Part shown: one piece after another, positions 28,323 through 37,498 of the stretch
How positions within the stretch are numbered: position 1 is the first letter of the stretch
How the letters are laid out: the number at the start of each line of letters is the position of its first letter
Program-made: the position numbers and the translations under genes
DNA from: Halioxenophilus aromaticivorans
GTDB taxonomy: Bacteria > Pseudomonadota > Gammaproteobacteria > Pseudomonadales > Cellvibrionaceae
Assembly (NCBI RefSeq): GCF_042850945.1
Contig: NZ_AP031496.1
Coordinates: forward strand, 2,914,001 to 2,978,000
Length of the DNA: 64,000 nucleotides
Direction: 5' to 3'
Notes under the pieces: generated by a model
Databases searched by the model: none
The model's input: only the letters and a program-made list of their open reading frames with translations
What the model was told of the DNA's origin: nothing

Positions 28323-28847
28323 CTAAGGTTTGTACTCCACCAACCCCGCAGCATAACGCTTGGCGTTGGCAACATAATGTTCAGCACCCAATTCCAATAA
28401 TTGTTTGTCTTCTTCACTGAGCGATTTTTTTACTTTGCCGGGAATACCAACCACCAAACTTCCATCCGGAATAACAGCCCCCTCTGGAATTAAGGCCGAA
28501 GCGCCGATGATGCAGTGCTTGCCAATTTTAGCGCCGTTTAAAATAACGGATTGAATTCCAATCAGAGAGTAATCTCCGATTTCGCACCCATGCAGCATGG
28601 CTTGGTGCCCCACGGTTACGCCCTTGCCAATGGTAAGCGGGATGCCTGGATCGGTATGCAGAATGGCACCGTCTTGTATATTGGATTGTTCGCCTATGGT
28701 AATCCTATCGTTATCGGCTCTGATCACCGCTTTAAACCACACACTGGCGTTGTCCAGCAAAACCGCATCGCCGATGACTTCGGCGCTGTCGGCAACAAAA
28801 ACACTGCGGCCCAGCTTGGGCGCAACATCATCTAATTGGTATAACAT
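28323..28847 (-). CDS. gamma-carbonic anhydrase family protein (YrdA-like)
   Basis: A 174-residue left-handed beta-helix protein built of hexapeptide repeats. Conserved metal-ligand histidines are visible in GAILHTDPG and GHQAMLHGCEIGD, as in the gamma-carbonic anhydrase/YrdA family. Activity as a carbonic anhydrase is unproven for most short members. It is 39 bp downstream of the dehydrogenase gene at 28887, in the same direction. Confidence 0.88.
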   Translation of the reverse strand: MLYQLDDVAPKLGRSVFVADSAEVIGDAVLLDNASVWFKAVIRADNDRITIGEQSNIQDGAILHTDPGIPLTIGKGVTVGHQAMLHGCEIGDYSLIGIQSVILNGAKIGKHCIIGASALIPEGAVIPDGSLVVGIPGKVKKSLSEEDKQLLELGAEHYVANAKRYAAGLVEYKP

Positions 28848-28886
28848 GGCTAATCCTTTTTTAGCCAGTGTATGTCACTTTCCCCA

Positions 28887-29954
28887 TCAGCCGCAAACAG
28901 CCGCGTTCGAGTTGGCGAATTGCGCTAATACCGGCCCTAGCTCGTGGCAGCTCTTTATGCCGGGCTCAGCGGCGCATACAGCAGCAATACTATTGACTGC
29001 TCTGTGGGCAGTTAAGCCAGACATCTGGTCCTTTAGTGGTTGGTCTGAGCTGGGGAAATCTATAGTGACATTAAGCGGCGTGTCGCCGTCTACCTGTACT
29101 CGCCAACCGTTATTGCGCACCTCGAAATCCGGTACAGTGTTTGTAGAGCAGAACCAATTGGCGCGGAATATCAGCTTTGCTTGTTGCTGCACCATGGCGG
29201 CGACGGTAATGCGCATGGCGGCCACGGTACCTTTACGAATAATGGCACCACCTGGCAATGACACATCGGATTGGGCGGCACCAAACTCGCCTTTGGATTC
29301 GATACCCGTAATCTCAAGCCCCAATGCCGAGGCCAAGGCGCTCAGCGATTGCGAAAAGCCACCTGCAGAGTGTTCTAGCATTTGTTGATTGAATTGATCT
29401 GGAATCGGTTGGCCAAACCCCATCACTTGAGTGATCATATCCGGCGTAGTTGACAGCGGTATATCGGCGTATTCATCGATGGTGACGCACTGCAATTTGC
29501 GGGACAGCGAGGTTAGAACAGCCGGCAAGGCTTCGGTTATAAAACCAGGGCTACTGCCCGTGGCGTGTATCGTGGTACCTCCGCTCAGGCAAGCCGATTG
29601 GATTTTTTCTCTAAGCGACACATCCATGGCTGGGCCGTAGAAAAATTCGTTGCGAGTGGTGATAACGTTAATACCCGCGGCAAGCAGGTGACACAACTCA
29701 TCAACGTTGAAACCCTCTGGCATATATAAAGCACAGTCCGGCTGGGCTGCAATAATGTCTTCCAGATTATTCGTCGCGGGCACACCGATTTCTTTTAATC
29801 CGCAGAGTAAACCCGCATCCTTACCCTCCTTATTCTCAGAGTACACTTTCAAACCCACCAGTTCCATTGATGGATGGCGAATAACAGCTCTCATACTACT
29901 CTGGCCTATTCTACCGGCGGCAATCTGTGCGATTTTAAGTGTTGAACGACTCAT
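28887..29954 (-). CDS. NAD(P)-dependent dehydrogenase of the dihydrodipicolinate reductase / diaminopentanoate dehydrogenase type
   Basis: A 355-residue protein with an N-terminal Rossmann fold (IAQIAAGRIGQSSMRAVIRH, residues 8-27) and the segment GINVITTRNEFFYGP, characteristic of DapB-like proteins that include 2,4-diaminopentanoate dehydrogenase. GTTIHATGSSPGFITEALP (about 127-145) is also family-typical. It is not DapB itself, which is shorter. The substrate is unknown. It lies beside an SDR gene and a gamma-carbonic anhydrase-like gene in the same direction. Confidence 0.7.
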   Translation of the reverse strand: MSRSTLKIAQIAAGRIGQSSMRAVIRHPSMELVGLKVYSENKEGKDAGLLCGLKEIGVPATNNLEDIIAAQPDCALYMPEGFNVDELCHLLAAGINVITTRNEFFYGPAMDVSLREKIQSACLSGGTTIHATGSSPGFITEALPAVLTSLSRKLQCVTIDEYADIPLSTTPDMITQVMGFGQPIPDQFNQQMLEHSAGGFSQSLSALASALGLEITGIESKGEFGAAQSDVSLPGGAIIRKGTVAAMRITVAAMVQQQAKLIFRANWFCSTNTVPDFEVRNNGWRVQVDGDTPLNVTIDFPSSDQPLKDQMSGLTAHRAVNSIAAVCAAEPGIKSCHELGPVLAQFANSNAAVCG

Positions 29955-30180
29955 GGCAACCTCACTTTATTGTTGTTTTTGGGGTTACTGCGGTATTTGG
30001 AATTAGCTTAACTAAAAACCACGCTTAAGCTAAAGGAGATAAAACAGATCTGGCATAAGCTCTATGCCGAAATTTTGATGTTTAATTGTGCCGCAATAAA
30101 AGGAGAATTTTTACTGCGGCTACCTAAGCAGACTGATTTATTTTTTACTACTAAAACAATCCGCATAGTTGCGGCACGGA

Positions 30181-30924
30181 TTAACTGACTACGCGCCCGC
30201 CATTCACCCCTATGGTTTGACCCGTAACATAGCCAGACTCGTCTGAGGCGAGCCAAGCGCAGGCACCGGCGATGTCTTCTGGAACGCCCAATCTTTTGAC
30301 GGGAATCGCATTTACTAGTTGGTCGGCATTAAATAGGTGACGATTTTCTTCCGACATAATGGTGTTCATTACCGAGCCGGGCGGAATGTTGTTAACGGTA
30401 ATTCCATCTTTACCTAAAACCTGCGCGAGGGAGCGTGTCATGGCAATCACTGCGCCTTTAGAGGCTGAGTAATGCACCTGCATAAAACTGCCGGATTGAG
30501 CGCTAGAGGACGAAATATTGATTACCCTACCCCACTGTTGCTCTTGCATATCTGGCACAACCACTTGTGTAACAATAAAGGTGCCTTTCACGTTGATGTC
30601 CAGCATGTGGTCCCAGTCTTTTTCTTGCAGCTCTTCGAAGGGAATAAAGTTGGAAACGCCGGCATTGTTCACCAGAATGGTCACTGGGCCAAAGGCCTCT
30701 TTGAGTTGTGCATGGGCGGCTTTTATTTGGTCGCGGTCGGCGATGCTGGCTTTCAGCGCTAGTGCTTTGCCGCCGGCCGCTTCAATTTCATCTACCACGG
30801 CTTGGCAGCCATCAAGATTCAAATCCAAAACCCCAACCGCTATGCCATCTTTTGCCAAGCGGATAGCACAGGCCTTACCAATACCTGCCGCAGCACCCGT
30901 TACCAACGCCGTTTTATTCGCCAT
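30181..30924 (-). CDS. short-chain dehydrogenase/reductase (FabG-like)
   Basis: A 247-residue classical SDR: cofactor loop TGAAAGIGKA (residues 9-18), Asp at the end of beta-strand 2 (VGVLDLNLDG) favouring NAD(H), NNAG near residue 87, and the catalytic Ser-Tyr-Lys in SSSSAQSG...HYSASKGA. The C-terminus GQTIGVNGGRVVS fits the FabG/acetoacetyl-CoA reductase shape. The substrate cannot be assigned. Confidence 0.88.
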   Translation of the reverse strand: MANKTALVTGAAAGIGKACAIRLAKDGIAVGVLDLNLDGCQAVVDEIEAAGGKALALKASIADRDQIKAAHAQLKEAFGPVTILVNNAGVSNFIPFEELQEKDWDHMLDINVKGTFIVTQVVVPDMQEQQWGRVINISSSSAQSGSFMQVHYSASKGAVIAMTRSLAQVLGKDGITVNNIPPGSVMNTIMSEENRHLFNADQLVNAIPVKRLGVPEDIAGACAWLASDESGYVTGQTIGVNGGRVVS

Positions 30925-31086
30925 AGCCTTCTCTTTAATACTGTTAGGTTTGTACGGACACCTTAAAATTATTTCCGTAATATGGAGAGTTTTTCACAAT
31001 GAGTTTTGCTTTGGTAGGTAAAAGGCGAACAAATGTCGTTAACCCATACAAAAAAGTGCAGCTGTTCAACAGATATGAAAATCTGT

Positions 31087-32028
31087 TTAAATCTGACGCT
31101 GCGCCAGATTGGGAATAAGCTCCTCAGAGTTTACAGAATCACGCTTTAATTGTTGTTGGGCCAGCCCAAATGTTAGCGCGCCCTGCCCTTTTGCAGGCAG
31201 CCAAGTTTTTGCACAACGATCCCAAATGGCAAGGCAGGTACCGAAGTTTTTATCATGGTGAACCAACGCTTTGCTGTGATGAACTTGGTGCTGCATAGGG
31301 CTAATAAACCACCGTTCAAACCGACCAAAACTCAGCCGAATATGAGAATGCCGTAAATTTGCCCCCAAAAAGTTAAACGCAAACCCTAGGCAGTCAACGC
31401 CCAGTATTTCCCAGCCATGCACTTGATTTTTAAAAAAGTAAATAAACACACCGCTAACAACGCCGAACACCACTAAACCTCGAGTGTAATAGAGCGCCAT
31501 TTCTACGGGGTGAACTCGGTGTACAGTTACCGGTGTGAGCGTGGTAGCGGAATGGTGCAATCGATGGAAATACCACAAATGAGGTATTTTATGCATTGCC
31601 ATGTGCAAACCAAAACGGCTGACATCTTCCAGCAGAAAAAAACAAACCGTGTATAGCAAGCCAATAGCAACGTAGGGAACCGCCAGGGTTGGCGCATCGC
31701 CAAATGTGGTTTGCAGTAAACTGCCTACCCAAATGGTTGCCGCTAAATGGCTACCCAGTAATGGCACTACAACTAATATTCTTATTAGGTTGTTCACCAA
31801 AACCATCAACAGGTCTGTGCAGGTGGAACGATTAAACCAATACTGACGATTGAATAACTGGCCAAGTTGCTGCACAACCGAAAAACGACCCTGCTGTACA
31901 GCCACTGTGATGGAAGCTAAAGCAAGCGCACTTAGCAAAAACAACCAAAACAATCGTTTACTTGGTTCCAGCAGGTAACCCGCTGGCCCAAGCAGAAACG
32001 TGTTAAGTTGGTAAACTATAGCCTCCAT
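31087..32028 (-). CDS. fatty-acid hydroxylase / sterol desaturase superfamily membrane protein
   Basis: A 313-residue integral-membrane di-iron oxygenase-like protein. Several hydrophobic helices flank the histidine clusters: HMAMHKIPHLWYFHRLHHS (about residues 135-153), HRVHPVE, HSHIRLSFG and HQVHHSKALVHHDKN. Histidine spacing fits the HX3-4H, HX2-3HH and HX2-3HH boxes. It starts 12 bp after the TonB receptor and is probably the last gene of the imelysin/TonB operon, so it may act on a siderophore, lipid or carotenoid linked to metal uptake. The substrate is unknown. Confidence 0.85.
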   Translation of the reverse strand: MEAIVYQLNTFLLGPAGYLLEPSKRLFWLFLLSALALASITVAVQQGRFSVVQQLGQLFNRQYWFNRSTCTDLLMVLVNNLIRILVVVPLLGSHLAATIWVGSLLQTTFGDAPTLAVPYVAIGLLYTVCFFLLEDVSRFGLHMAMHKIPHLWYFHRLHHSATTLTPVTVHRVHPVEMALYYTRGLVVFGVVSGVFIYFFKNQVHGWEILGVDCLGFAFNFLGANLRHSHIRLSFGRFERWFISPMQHQVHHSKALVHHDKNFGTCLAIWDRCAKTWLPAKGQGALTFGLAQQQLKRDSVNSEELIPNLAQRQI

Positions 32029-32040
32029 CTACCCAAGCCC

Positions 32041-34230
32041 TTAAAACGAGTACCGAACGCGGGCGCGGGCGGTGCGAGGTTTTAACGGGCGCGCGCCAAA
32101 CGGCCGCCAAGAGACCACGGCCTCTTCATCGGTGGCGTTGTCTATGCTTAGCTGCAATAACCAAGCGGGCGTAGGATTCCAACTACCGGATACATCAACG
32201 GTGGTATAAGCATCCGTGTGCAAACCCTGTGAGATCGCCGCACTACCGGCTTGATTGCGCATCTCGCTTTGATGGTTAACCGCGACAAACGCGTCCCACT
32301 TTAGTCCCTTAAGCCCTACCTGAAGCCTACCAGTGTGTTCCGGAAGGTACGGAAGTTCATCGCCCTCTGAAACATTCCCCCACTGCGAGAAACTGGACTC
32401 AAACGCATCCTGGAACGCAGATTCGGTGTAGGTGTAACTCAAGGCAATCGGCATCTCCAACGATTGCGCCAACGCCACATCGTATTGGCCATAGATCTCT
32501 ACCCCACTAACCTGCACACCGCCGCCGTTAAACTCCTCGCCAACATTACAACCTGTGTCACTGGCGCGACATCTGCCGAGTAAGTTTTTATAGTCACTGA
32601 AAAATCCAATAACCTCACCACTTAGGTTGGCTGCCGTATACCGTAAACCGTATTCCAGGTTTAACGCTTCCTCTGGGTCGGCATCGTCGCCGGCTGTGGC
32701 ACCGGCCGGTGAAAATCCTTTATTTACCCCCACCAAAAAGCCTAGAGATTCGCTAAACTGCCAAAAAGCACCCAAGCCCGGCGCAACAACGCTCTGGGTT
32801 ATTTCATCTTGGGTTTGGTTGAGGTAATCGGTCGCTTCGCTGCGGATATCTTCAATTCTGAGCCCGGCATTAAAAGTCCACAGGTTCCATTCCAAGGTAT
32901 CGTGAACATACACAGCCAGGGCGTCTGTTTCCGCCTTGTTGAGTGTTTTATTGCCCCAATCCAACCCATCGTTGACTAAATTACCGGCTTGCATCAGGTA
33001 GCCTTCGGTGGAGTGATCGCGCTCTATGTAGTCGTGATGGTAACGAACGCCGACTTCCAGTTGATGGTTTATATCACCGGTAGTAAAGGCGTAATCCATT
33101 TTCAATTGGATACCGCTGGAACCATACTCCCGATCGTTGGTGGTGATATCCAAGGTTTCATTCGGTGTGTTAACAGTATCCAACGTGCCGCGAATTATGC
33201 CCAGCTCACGCGGAAATAAATCCGGTCGCTCTAGTACCGTGGCGATGGGCACGCCGCTAATAAAACCATCGACCTTTCGCCAGGCGCGCTCAAACTCATT
33301 GAAATACAATTTGGTATTCAGCGTTAGGTTATCCGATACCGTTAAACCATGATCAAAATGGATTTGAGTGTGTTCAGACTCGAAGTGCGCTAACTGGGTT
33401 GCAGCGTATCGGCGTAAAGGGTTATCGTCAAAATCCGCCTGGGTTAGGCCCAGGTAGGTTTCATCGGCGTCTTCGTCGGCGTAGCCCACCTTTAACGTGA
33501 TTAACTGCTCAAAGCCCCACAGGTCATCCAGCGACCATTGCAACTTGGCATTGATGTCGTTACGGGTAAAACCGGTATCGCCGCCACCATCGAGCTCTTT
33601 AAAGCCATCGCTACCATACTGCAGCGCATCTACCCAATAGCCAAAATTACCGTGCTTGTTTCCGTAAAATACTTGGTACTTTTGGTAGCCGTACTCGCCG
33701 GCGGATAGATCAATAAAACCTTCCGATGTTTGCGGCACCGGTTGGGTCACTAAATTAATCGCGCCACCAACGTTATTAGGCCCATTTTTAATGGCAGCCG
33801 GGCCCTTTACCACTTCTACGGCACTCATACGAGAAATATTGGGAATGTAGTAAGCCGCCGGCGCGGAATATGGTGCTGGTTTAATTAAAACACCATCCTC
33901 CATTAAGGTGATTTTTTGGCTTCGTTCGCTGGTTACGCCACGCAAACCGATGTTTGGGCGCAGGCCGAAACCGTCTTCCTGGCGAATGTATACCCCCGGT
34001 AAGGTTGCCAACACCTGGTTTAAATCGGAAAAATCAAACTGTTCCAGCATTTCCTCATCCAATAGATGAGCCGAGCCGGCCAAGGTGTTAATGGCCTCTT
34101 TACCACCGGTAACCAATACTTCTTCCATGGCTGTAGATGACTGTTCATCTTCTTCCGCAACGGCTTGGTTAGCAACTATGCTCGCTGCAATGGCCAGGGA
34201 CAACAAATGTTTGTTAGGCTGAATATTCAC
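32041..34230 (-). CDS. TonB-dependent receptor (FecA-like)
   Basis: A 729-residue outer-membrane receptor: signal peptide (to about residue 25), a TonB-box-like segment (EEVLVTGG), a plug domain (LPGVYIRQEDGFGLRPNIG, then VEVVKGPAAIKNGPNNVGGA) and a 22-strand barrel ending in the aromatic terminus RVRYSF. The plug resembles FecA-type ferric chelate receptors. It is immediately downstream of an imelysin lipoprotein gene (17 bp), and the operon carries a Fur-box-like site upstream, so metal uptake is the most likely role. The ligand is not known. Confidence 0.92.
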   Translation of the reverse strand: MNIQPNKHLLSLAIAASIVANQAVAEEDEQSSTAMEEVLVTGGKEAINTLAGSAHLLDEEMLEQFDFSDLNQVLATLPGVYIRQEDGFGLRPNIGLRGVTSERSQKITLMEDGVLIKPAPYSAPAAYYIPNISRMSAVEVVKGPAAIKNGPNNVGGAINLVTQPVPQTSEGFIDLSAGEYGYQKYQVFYGNKHGNFGYWVDALQYGSDGFKELDGGGDTGFTRNDINAKLQWSLDDLWGFEQLITLKVGYADEDADETYLGLTQADFDDNPLRRYAATQLAHFESEHTQIHFDHGLTVSDNLTLNTKLYFNEFERAWRKVDGFISGVPIATVLERPDLFPRELGIIRGTLDTVNTPNETLDITTNDREYGSSGIQLKMDYAFTTGDINHQLEVGVRYHHDYIERDHSTEGYLMQAGNLVNDGLDWGNKTLNKAETDALAVYVHDTLEWNLWTFNAGLRIEDIRSEATDYLNQTQDEITQSVVAPGLGAFWQFSESLGFLVGVNKGFSPAGATAGDDADPEEALNLEYGLRYTAANLSGEVIGFFSDYKNLLGRCRASDTGCNVGEEFNGGGVQVSGVEIYGQYDVALAQSLEMPIALSYTYTESAFQDAFESSFSQWGNVSEGDELPYLPEHTGRLQVGLKGLKWDAFVAVNHQSEMRNQAGSAAISQGLHTDAYTTVDVSGSWNPTPAWLLQLSIDNATDEEAVVSWRPFGARPLKPRTARARVRYSF

Positions 34231-34247
34231 GGTTTACCCCTTTTGTT

Positions 34248-35495
34248 TTAGTCATTATCGGATTGCGAGCGATCAGGCAGATCGACATCCACCGCAGCGA
34301 TAAAACCGACCTTTAAATCATCGGTGATCAATTTAACCAAGCCAAATAAACTGCAGGCAGGGACCAAAGTCGTTGTTGTGGGGTTGGTGTAAGAGTTTGT
34401 GCAGTCTGTTTCGTCGTCCTCTGTCACTAGGCCAGCGGCTTGACTATATAGACTGGCTGGCTGGGTTTGAATGCTGGCCAATGCCGCCTGTATATTGTCA
34501 GCAAATTGCTGATTTAACGGGGCAACTCCCGCCTGGCTGATAATGTCGTCAAAGCCTAAGCCATCGGCACCGGTCATCATTGTTTGGAAGGCCGATAAAT
34601 TATCGGCAATATTAGCCAACGAACTTTGACTATAAGGCGATTCGACTTGGTCAGGGCAGGCTATTTCAGAACACGCGTCATTGATGCCTGTGGGGATTCC
34701 TAATTTGGCATCTTTAACGTCGATCTCCATAAAAAACATGGCATCGGACAATGCCGTTAGGTTTTCGGCGTCGTTCAAAGGATTAATAAATTCACTGCGA
34801 TAATTACCGCCGTCCATACTCCAAGCGGTTACAATCTCATCGGCGGCCACGGCGATATCCTTGGCCAAGGTTAGCGCGTAATCGCAGCGTAGCGTCTGTC
34901 GCTCAGTGGTTGACCGTTGATCCCAGTCCGCGGTCTCCGCTATTTGGCTGGGGCAGTTGTGCGTTAGATCGGTGTTAAATAATAAATACTCCACCGCACC
35001 AATACCGCGCTGAGTAACAGTTCGTGTGGTGACATCGAAGTTACTCGACTGGGCGTTTAATACAACGCCCTGATCTATCCCGCAGGCACTTAATTCGCCC
35101 ACATGGTAAGCGCTTAAACGTGCTCGTAAAGCTGCGCCATTGTCGGCAACGGGGCCTAACACGTGGCTTTCTGAGTGCTGAATGGAGGACTGCACTTCGT
35201 GCCAAGCCAGCTCTGCGCTGGTGAATAAACTCGCCTCATTGGCACTACCAATACCGGCGCAGTATTGCCCTAGTGGGCCCTGCTCGTCAGCTAAGTTGTC
35301 TGCTGCGGATTTGAGTGACTCATAATTTGGAATGATAATGTTGTCAGCATAGTTAGCAAACATCGCAGTAAAATCGAAGTCTTCAGCAACATTCTGACTT
35401 GAAGACGAACTTCCATTGTCGCCGGCGCATCCAGAAAGATAAGCAACGACGGATAGGCTACCCACGGCGATAGCATTTTTAACAGACGGTAACAT
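34248..35495 (-). CDS. imelysin family lipoprotein
   Basis: A 415-residue lipoprotein: signal peptide with lipobox LSG-Cys, a Ser-rich linker, then an imelysin-type helical fold. The family segment GIGAVEYLLFN and a paired AELAWHEVQ are present. Imelysin proteins are periplasmic or surface proteins linked to iron uptake; they are probably binding proteins, not active peptidases. I chose the ATG at 35495 with AGAGG 9 bp upstream; a GTG at 35501 is too close to that site. It lies between a DUF4856 lipoprotein and a TonB receptor. Confidence 0.85.
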   Translation of the reverse strand: MLPSVKNAIAVGSLSVVAYLSGCAGDNGSSSSSQNVAEDFDFTAMFANYADNIIIPNYESLKSAADNLADEQGPLGQYCAGIGSANEASLFTSAELAWHEVQSSIQHSESHVLGPVADNGAALRARLSAYHVGELSACGIDQGVVLNAQSSNFDVTTRTVTQRGIGAVEYLLFNTDLTHNCPSQIAETADWDQRSTTERQTLRCDYALTLAKDIAVAADEIVTAWSMDGGNYRSEFINPLNDAENLTALSDAMFFMEIDVKDAKLGIPTGINDACSEIACPDQVESPYSQSSLANIADNLSAFQTMMTGADGLGFDDIISQAGVAPLNQQFADNIQAALASIQTQPASLYSQAAGLVTEDDETDCTNSYTNPTTTTLVPACSLFGLVKLITDDLKVGFIAAVDVDLPDRSQSDND

Positions 35496-35545
35496 ACACA
35501 CCGACCTCTTTTCGTTGTATTTTTTGGCTAAACAGAAACGCAGAA

Positions 35546-35561
35546 AGGCGCATCAGCGCCT
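35546..35561 (-). promoter_or_regulatory. intercistronic hairpin between DUF4856 and imelysin genes
   Basis: A perfect 6-bp GC stem AGGCGC / GCGCCT with loop ATCA. On the minus strand no T-run follows, so it is more likely an RNA-processing or attenuation hairpin that alters relative expression; on the plus strand a T-run does follow. Confidence 0.45.
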
Positions 35562-35587
35562 CTCAACTTTTTTAGTTATGTTTAGGG

Positions 35588-37273
35588 TTACCAGTTGGCA
35601 ACATTCTCGGTATCGAAGGCGTAGGCCTGCTCCAAGATGTCTCTGGCTGTTTCTAGATCGGCAATGTATGCAGCCTTGGCCTCTGCTGCAGTTGCAGCGC
35701 CTGCGTACAAGCTGCCGTTTTCGATATTATCGGTGGTGGTGTCCTGAGTACCATCAGCCAATACCGGGGCATCGCCCATTAATGACAACACTTGCTTTAA
35801 GTCATCAATATCGACATTAACGCTTTCTACTTCACCATCCACTACAACTTCACCGCTTCGGAAAGGAGAGTAAGGGCTGAATTGCAGGCCTAAAGCAAAA
35901 CCTTTCATTTCAGCCCAGTGCTTGGCTAAGTCAAGGAAGTTATCTAAATCCGCGAATTCGTCACCATTGAAGTCTTCCATATCACCCAACACGTCGTTGA
36001 TGTAATGCACTACGGTTGAGGCTATGCACTTCTCCCAAGTTTGTGCGGCAATCAAGATTTGGTCGTCAAGTGCTTCGGCGGCTTCGGTGGAAAGCGAACC
36101 GGCAGAGGTCTCGGTGGCTCCGGCTGCGGCATTTTGTAGGATTTCTCGTCCTAGGATAAATGCATCGAATATTTCTTTGGTTAGGTTCGTAGGATTGGTG
36201 TTGTCCGCTGTGCCTTGATCGCGCTTGGCGCAATTGGTGGAATTAGCAAAATTGAATTCGCTACGCAGATCGATAGCGCTGTCTACCACAACGGAATCAG
36301 ACGCGGCAAACAGGTAGCCGTCACGGATGTCGGCATCGGTTAAATCGTTGTAATTACGTGCTGCGCCGAAATAACCAAACGCTTCGTCAAAATCGTGGGC
36401 GCCTTCTGTGTAGGTTTTGCCCTCGGCCAAGGTAAGGTTGGCGTCAGAGCCGTAATCAATGCTCAGGTAATCCGCGGTACCCTGGGAGAAATTCAGCGCA
36501 CCCAGTAACACTTTTTGGATCAACTGACGCAAATCCAGGCCGGATTCGGTTACGGTTGCAGCACCAACATTTGCGCTACCACCAGCAATGGCGATCTGGT
36601 CTGTGGTATCGGCGGATTCCTCGCCCAAAACTGCAAGTAAACCGTCGATCAATTCTTCAGGCGTTGAGTATCCTACCCAACCGAAAAACTCACCGCCTAG
36701 GATGTGATCAGCTGAATCTTGGCCTGCAATCTTGCTTTTAACGACTTTGTCTGAAGAAATGGCACCAGGAGCAATGGTTGGTGCTGCGGCATCGGTATCG
36801 TTACCAATGATATTCTCACCACCGGCCAAAGCGAAAGTAGCTACGTAACTGGCATCGCGAGTGGCCGCATCTAGGCTGTAGTAGTAGTTCAGATCGTCTA
36901 CCACGTCTGCCGGTACATTGCCCGCATCACGAGAGGTCGCATTCATTGCGGTAACTAAGTCGGTCAGCAGTACCTGGCGAGCGGTTTGCCCGGTATAGGA
37001 AACAGTGTCTGCACCGTTTTCATCGCTGTAAGCGTACATAGTAGGCAGTGGATCACAGGCATCACCTGCGCCATCTAAATCACTGTCCAATTGGTCAGTG
37101 TTGGCATCGTTGGGGCAGTTATCTGCGGAATCTTCAACGGTATCGTTGTCGGCATCTGCCACTGTAGGCGTGCTGCCACCGCTATTACTGCCGCCGCCTC
37201 CACCACCGCCACAAGCGGTAAGTCCGAGAACGACGCCCACTGATATGATTTTTGCTAATTCGTTGATTTTCAT
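35588..37273 (-). CDS. DUF4856 lipoprotein with thrombospondin-3-like calcium repeats
   Basis: A 561-residue lipoprotein: signal peptide with lipobox LTA-Cys followed by seven glycines, an Asp-rich calcium-binding segment of thrombospondin type 3 form (ADADNDTVEDSADNCPNDAN and DSDLDGAGDACD, residues 38-75), then a long helical DUF4856 domain (GEFFGWVGYSTPEELIDG, DEAFGYFGAARNYND). DUF4856 is regarded as imelysin-related and is often beside imelysin and TonB-receptor genes, as here. It likely captures iron or another metal at the cell surface; this is inferred. Confidence 0.82.
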   Translation of the reverse strand: MKINELAKIISVGVVLGLTACGGGGGGGSNSGGSTPTVADADNDTVEDSADNCPNDANTDQLDSDLDGAGDACDPLPTMYAYSDENGADTVSYTGQTARQVLLTDLVTAMNATSRDAGNVPADVVDDLNYYYSLDAATRDASYVATFALAGGENIIGNDTDAAAPTIAPGAISSDKVVKSKIAGQDSADHILGGEFFGWVGYSTPEELIDGLLAVLGEESADTTDQIAIAGGSANVGAATVTESGLDLRQLIQKVLLGALNFSQGTADYLSIDYGSDANLTLAEGKTYTEGAHDFDEAFGYFGAARNYNDLTDADIRDGYLFAASDSVVVDSAIDLRSEFNFANSTNCAKRDQGTADNTNPTNLTKEIFDAFILGREILQNAAAGATETSAGSLSTEAAEALDDQILIAAQTWEKCIASTVVHYINDVLGDMEDFNGDEFADLDNFLDLAKHWAEMKGFALGLQFSPYSPFRSGEVVVDGEVESVNVDIDDLKQVLSLMGDAPVLADGTQDTTTDNIENGSLYAGAATAAEAKAAYIADLETARDILEQAYAFDTENVANW

Positions 37274-37320
37274 TGATATTCCCAGAGTGATAGTTATAGG
37301 TATTTTTTAGATTGGCGAAT

Positions 37321-37339
37321 AATAATGATTTCGATTAGC
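37321..37339 (-). promoter_or_regulatory. Fur-box-like site upstream of the DUF4856-imelysin-TonB operon
   Basis: Read on the minus strand, GCTAATCGAAATCATTATT matches 14 of 19 positions of the classical Fur box GATAATGATAATCATTATC. It lies 48 bp upstream of the DUF4856 start. The same AATAATAATGATTT string is found upstream of the second TonB receptor. Confidence 0.55.
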
Positions 37340-37446
37340 ACTATCAACCCTACAAACAAGTGCCAATCAGGAAATAAAAGGTTGTATAACAGCTAGCGCT
37401 AAACTAACGGTGGCAGGATAAGAATCTGAATTGAGCGTAAATAAGA

Positions 37447-37474
37447 TAAAGGCAATTGAATTCAATTGCCTTTA
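37447..37474. terminator. palindromic terminator after the TonB receptor at 37499
   Basis: A perfect 26-bp palindrome (37448-37473; arms AAAGGCAATTG / CAATTGCCTTT, loop AATT). It lies 26 bp beyond the receptor stop, so the receptor and the DUF4856 operon are probably separate transcripts. The T-run is short. Confidence 0.7.
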
Positions 37475-37498
37475 AAGAGGTTGCTATCGTCGCTAGAG

